From Gammaproteobacteria bacterium (GTDB lineage: Bacteria > Pseudomonadota > Gammaproteobacteria > Pseudomonadales > GM7GCV1): a stretch of DNA of 15,191 nt. The translations under genes were made by a program, and so were the position numbers. Shown piece by piece: positions 15,022-15,191 of the stretch. Every line of letters begins with the position of its first letter. The first letter of the stretch is position 1. The notes under the pieces are model-generated. The model did not search any database, had not been told where the DNA came from, and was given only the letters and a program-made list of their open reading frames with translations. The stretch lies in assembly GCA_030830945.1 (NCBI GenBank), contig JAURLY010000132.1, positions 1 to 15,191 on the forward strand, in the 5' to 3' direction.

Positions 15022-15191
15022 CTATTGAACCCTGCCCGCGCCTAGCTGCGGAAGAATTTTCTCGGACAGACTAGCCCCATTTACAAAAAGCTCAATCTGT
15101 TCTTCGTCTCGTACTATTGTCACCGGCATAGATGTCATTTGCGAAAACTGCTGCCACATTAGCGGATTGCTTATCATATCGCTCACTGCCG
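15022..15191 (-). CDS. gspC: Probable C-terminal end of type II secretion protein GspC (5' part outside window)
   Basis: The minus strand is open from the window edge to a TAG at 15024-15022, encoding 55 complete codons: it begins AVSDMISNPLMWQQFSQMTS, continues with MPVTIVRDEEQIELFVNGAS and ends LPQLGAGRVQ. The length, the pattern of hydrophobic beta-strand (MPVTIVRDEEQIELFV) and the place 14 bases before gspD fit the C-terminal PDZ/HR-end of GspC, the inner-membrane protein that contacts the secretin N0 domain. The fragment is too short to name by sequence alone, so the call rests mostly on position. I checked all three minus-strand frames here; the other two are closed by stop codons. Confidence 0.7.
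   Translation of the reverse strand, partial: AVSDMISNPLMWQQFSQMTSMPVTIVRDEEQIELFVNGASLSEKILPQLGAGRVQ

Noticed and set aside
1..15191. Search for mobile elements, CRISPR, tRNA, toxin-antitoxin or defence genes
   Set aside because: Nearly all sequence is accounted for by conserved envelope and regulatory genes; no gap is long enough to hide such a system.

Overview
The window is ordinary gammaproteobacterial chromosome of moderate GC, densely coding and with no mobile element, CRISPR array, tRNA or rRNA that I can see. Gene content and order match the conserved 'murA / lptB / rpoN' neighbourhood of Pseudomonadales-like bacteria, including the placement of hisG just after murA. Together with a type II secretion block ordered gspC-gspD-gspA-gspB, this suggests a (possibly marine) member of the broad Pseudomonas/Cellvibrio-type Gammaproteobacteria. 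The genus cannot be fixed from this sequence.

Region 1 (1-2664, minus strand) is a four-gene operon read right to left: mlaC (periplasmic phospholipid carrier), ibaG (BolA-family protein), murA (first committed step of peptidoglycan synthesis) and hisG (first step of histidine synthesis, cut off by the window edge). The notable point is an absence: the ABC-transporter genes mlaF, mlaE and mlaD that normally precede mlaC, and mlaB that normally follows it, are not here.

Region 2 (2665-2774) is a short divergent promoter region. Region 3 (2775-10697, plus strand) is a long run of genes: a CaCA-family cation exchanger (yrbG), kdsD and kdsC (Kdo precursor synthesis), lptC, lptA and lptB (lipopolysaccharide export), then rpoN (sigma-54), hpf (ribosome hibernation), ptsN, rapZ and ptsO (nitrogen-related PTS and its regulator). 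Most neighbours overlap or lie within a few bases. The two larger gaps are before rpoN (about 150 bases, with a good sigma-70 promoter) and before hpf (116 bases, with two hairpins), so at least two internal transcription or processing points are likely.

Region 4 (10703-15191, minus strand) converges on ptsO with only 5 bases between stop codons. It carries the end of gspC, then gspD (secretin), gspA (ExeA-type ATPase with peptidoglycan-binding domain) and gspB: the outer-membrane channel, the inner-membrane protein that connects to it, and the proteins that help the secretin pass the peptidoglycan.

Taken together the window is about building and crossing the cell envelope. I did not find a convincing new biological system. 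The best leads are the stripped-down mla locus, the uncertain kdsC start beside an imperfect repeat at the kdsD stop, and small regulatory structures before hpf, rpoN and gspA.
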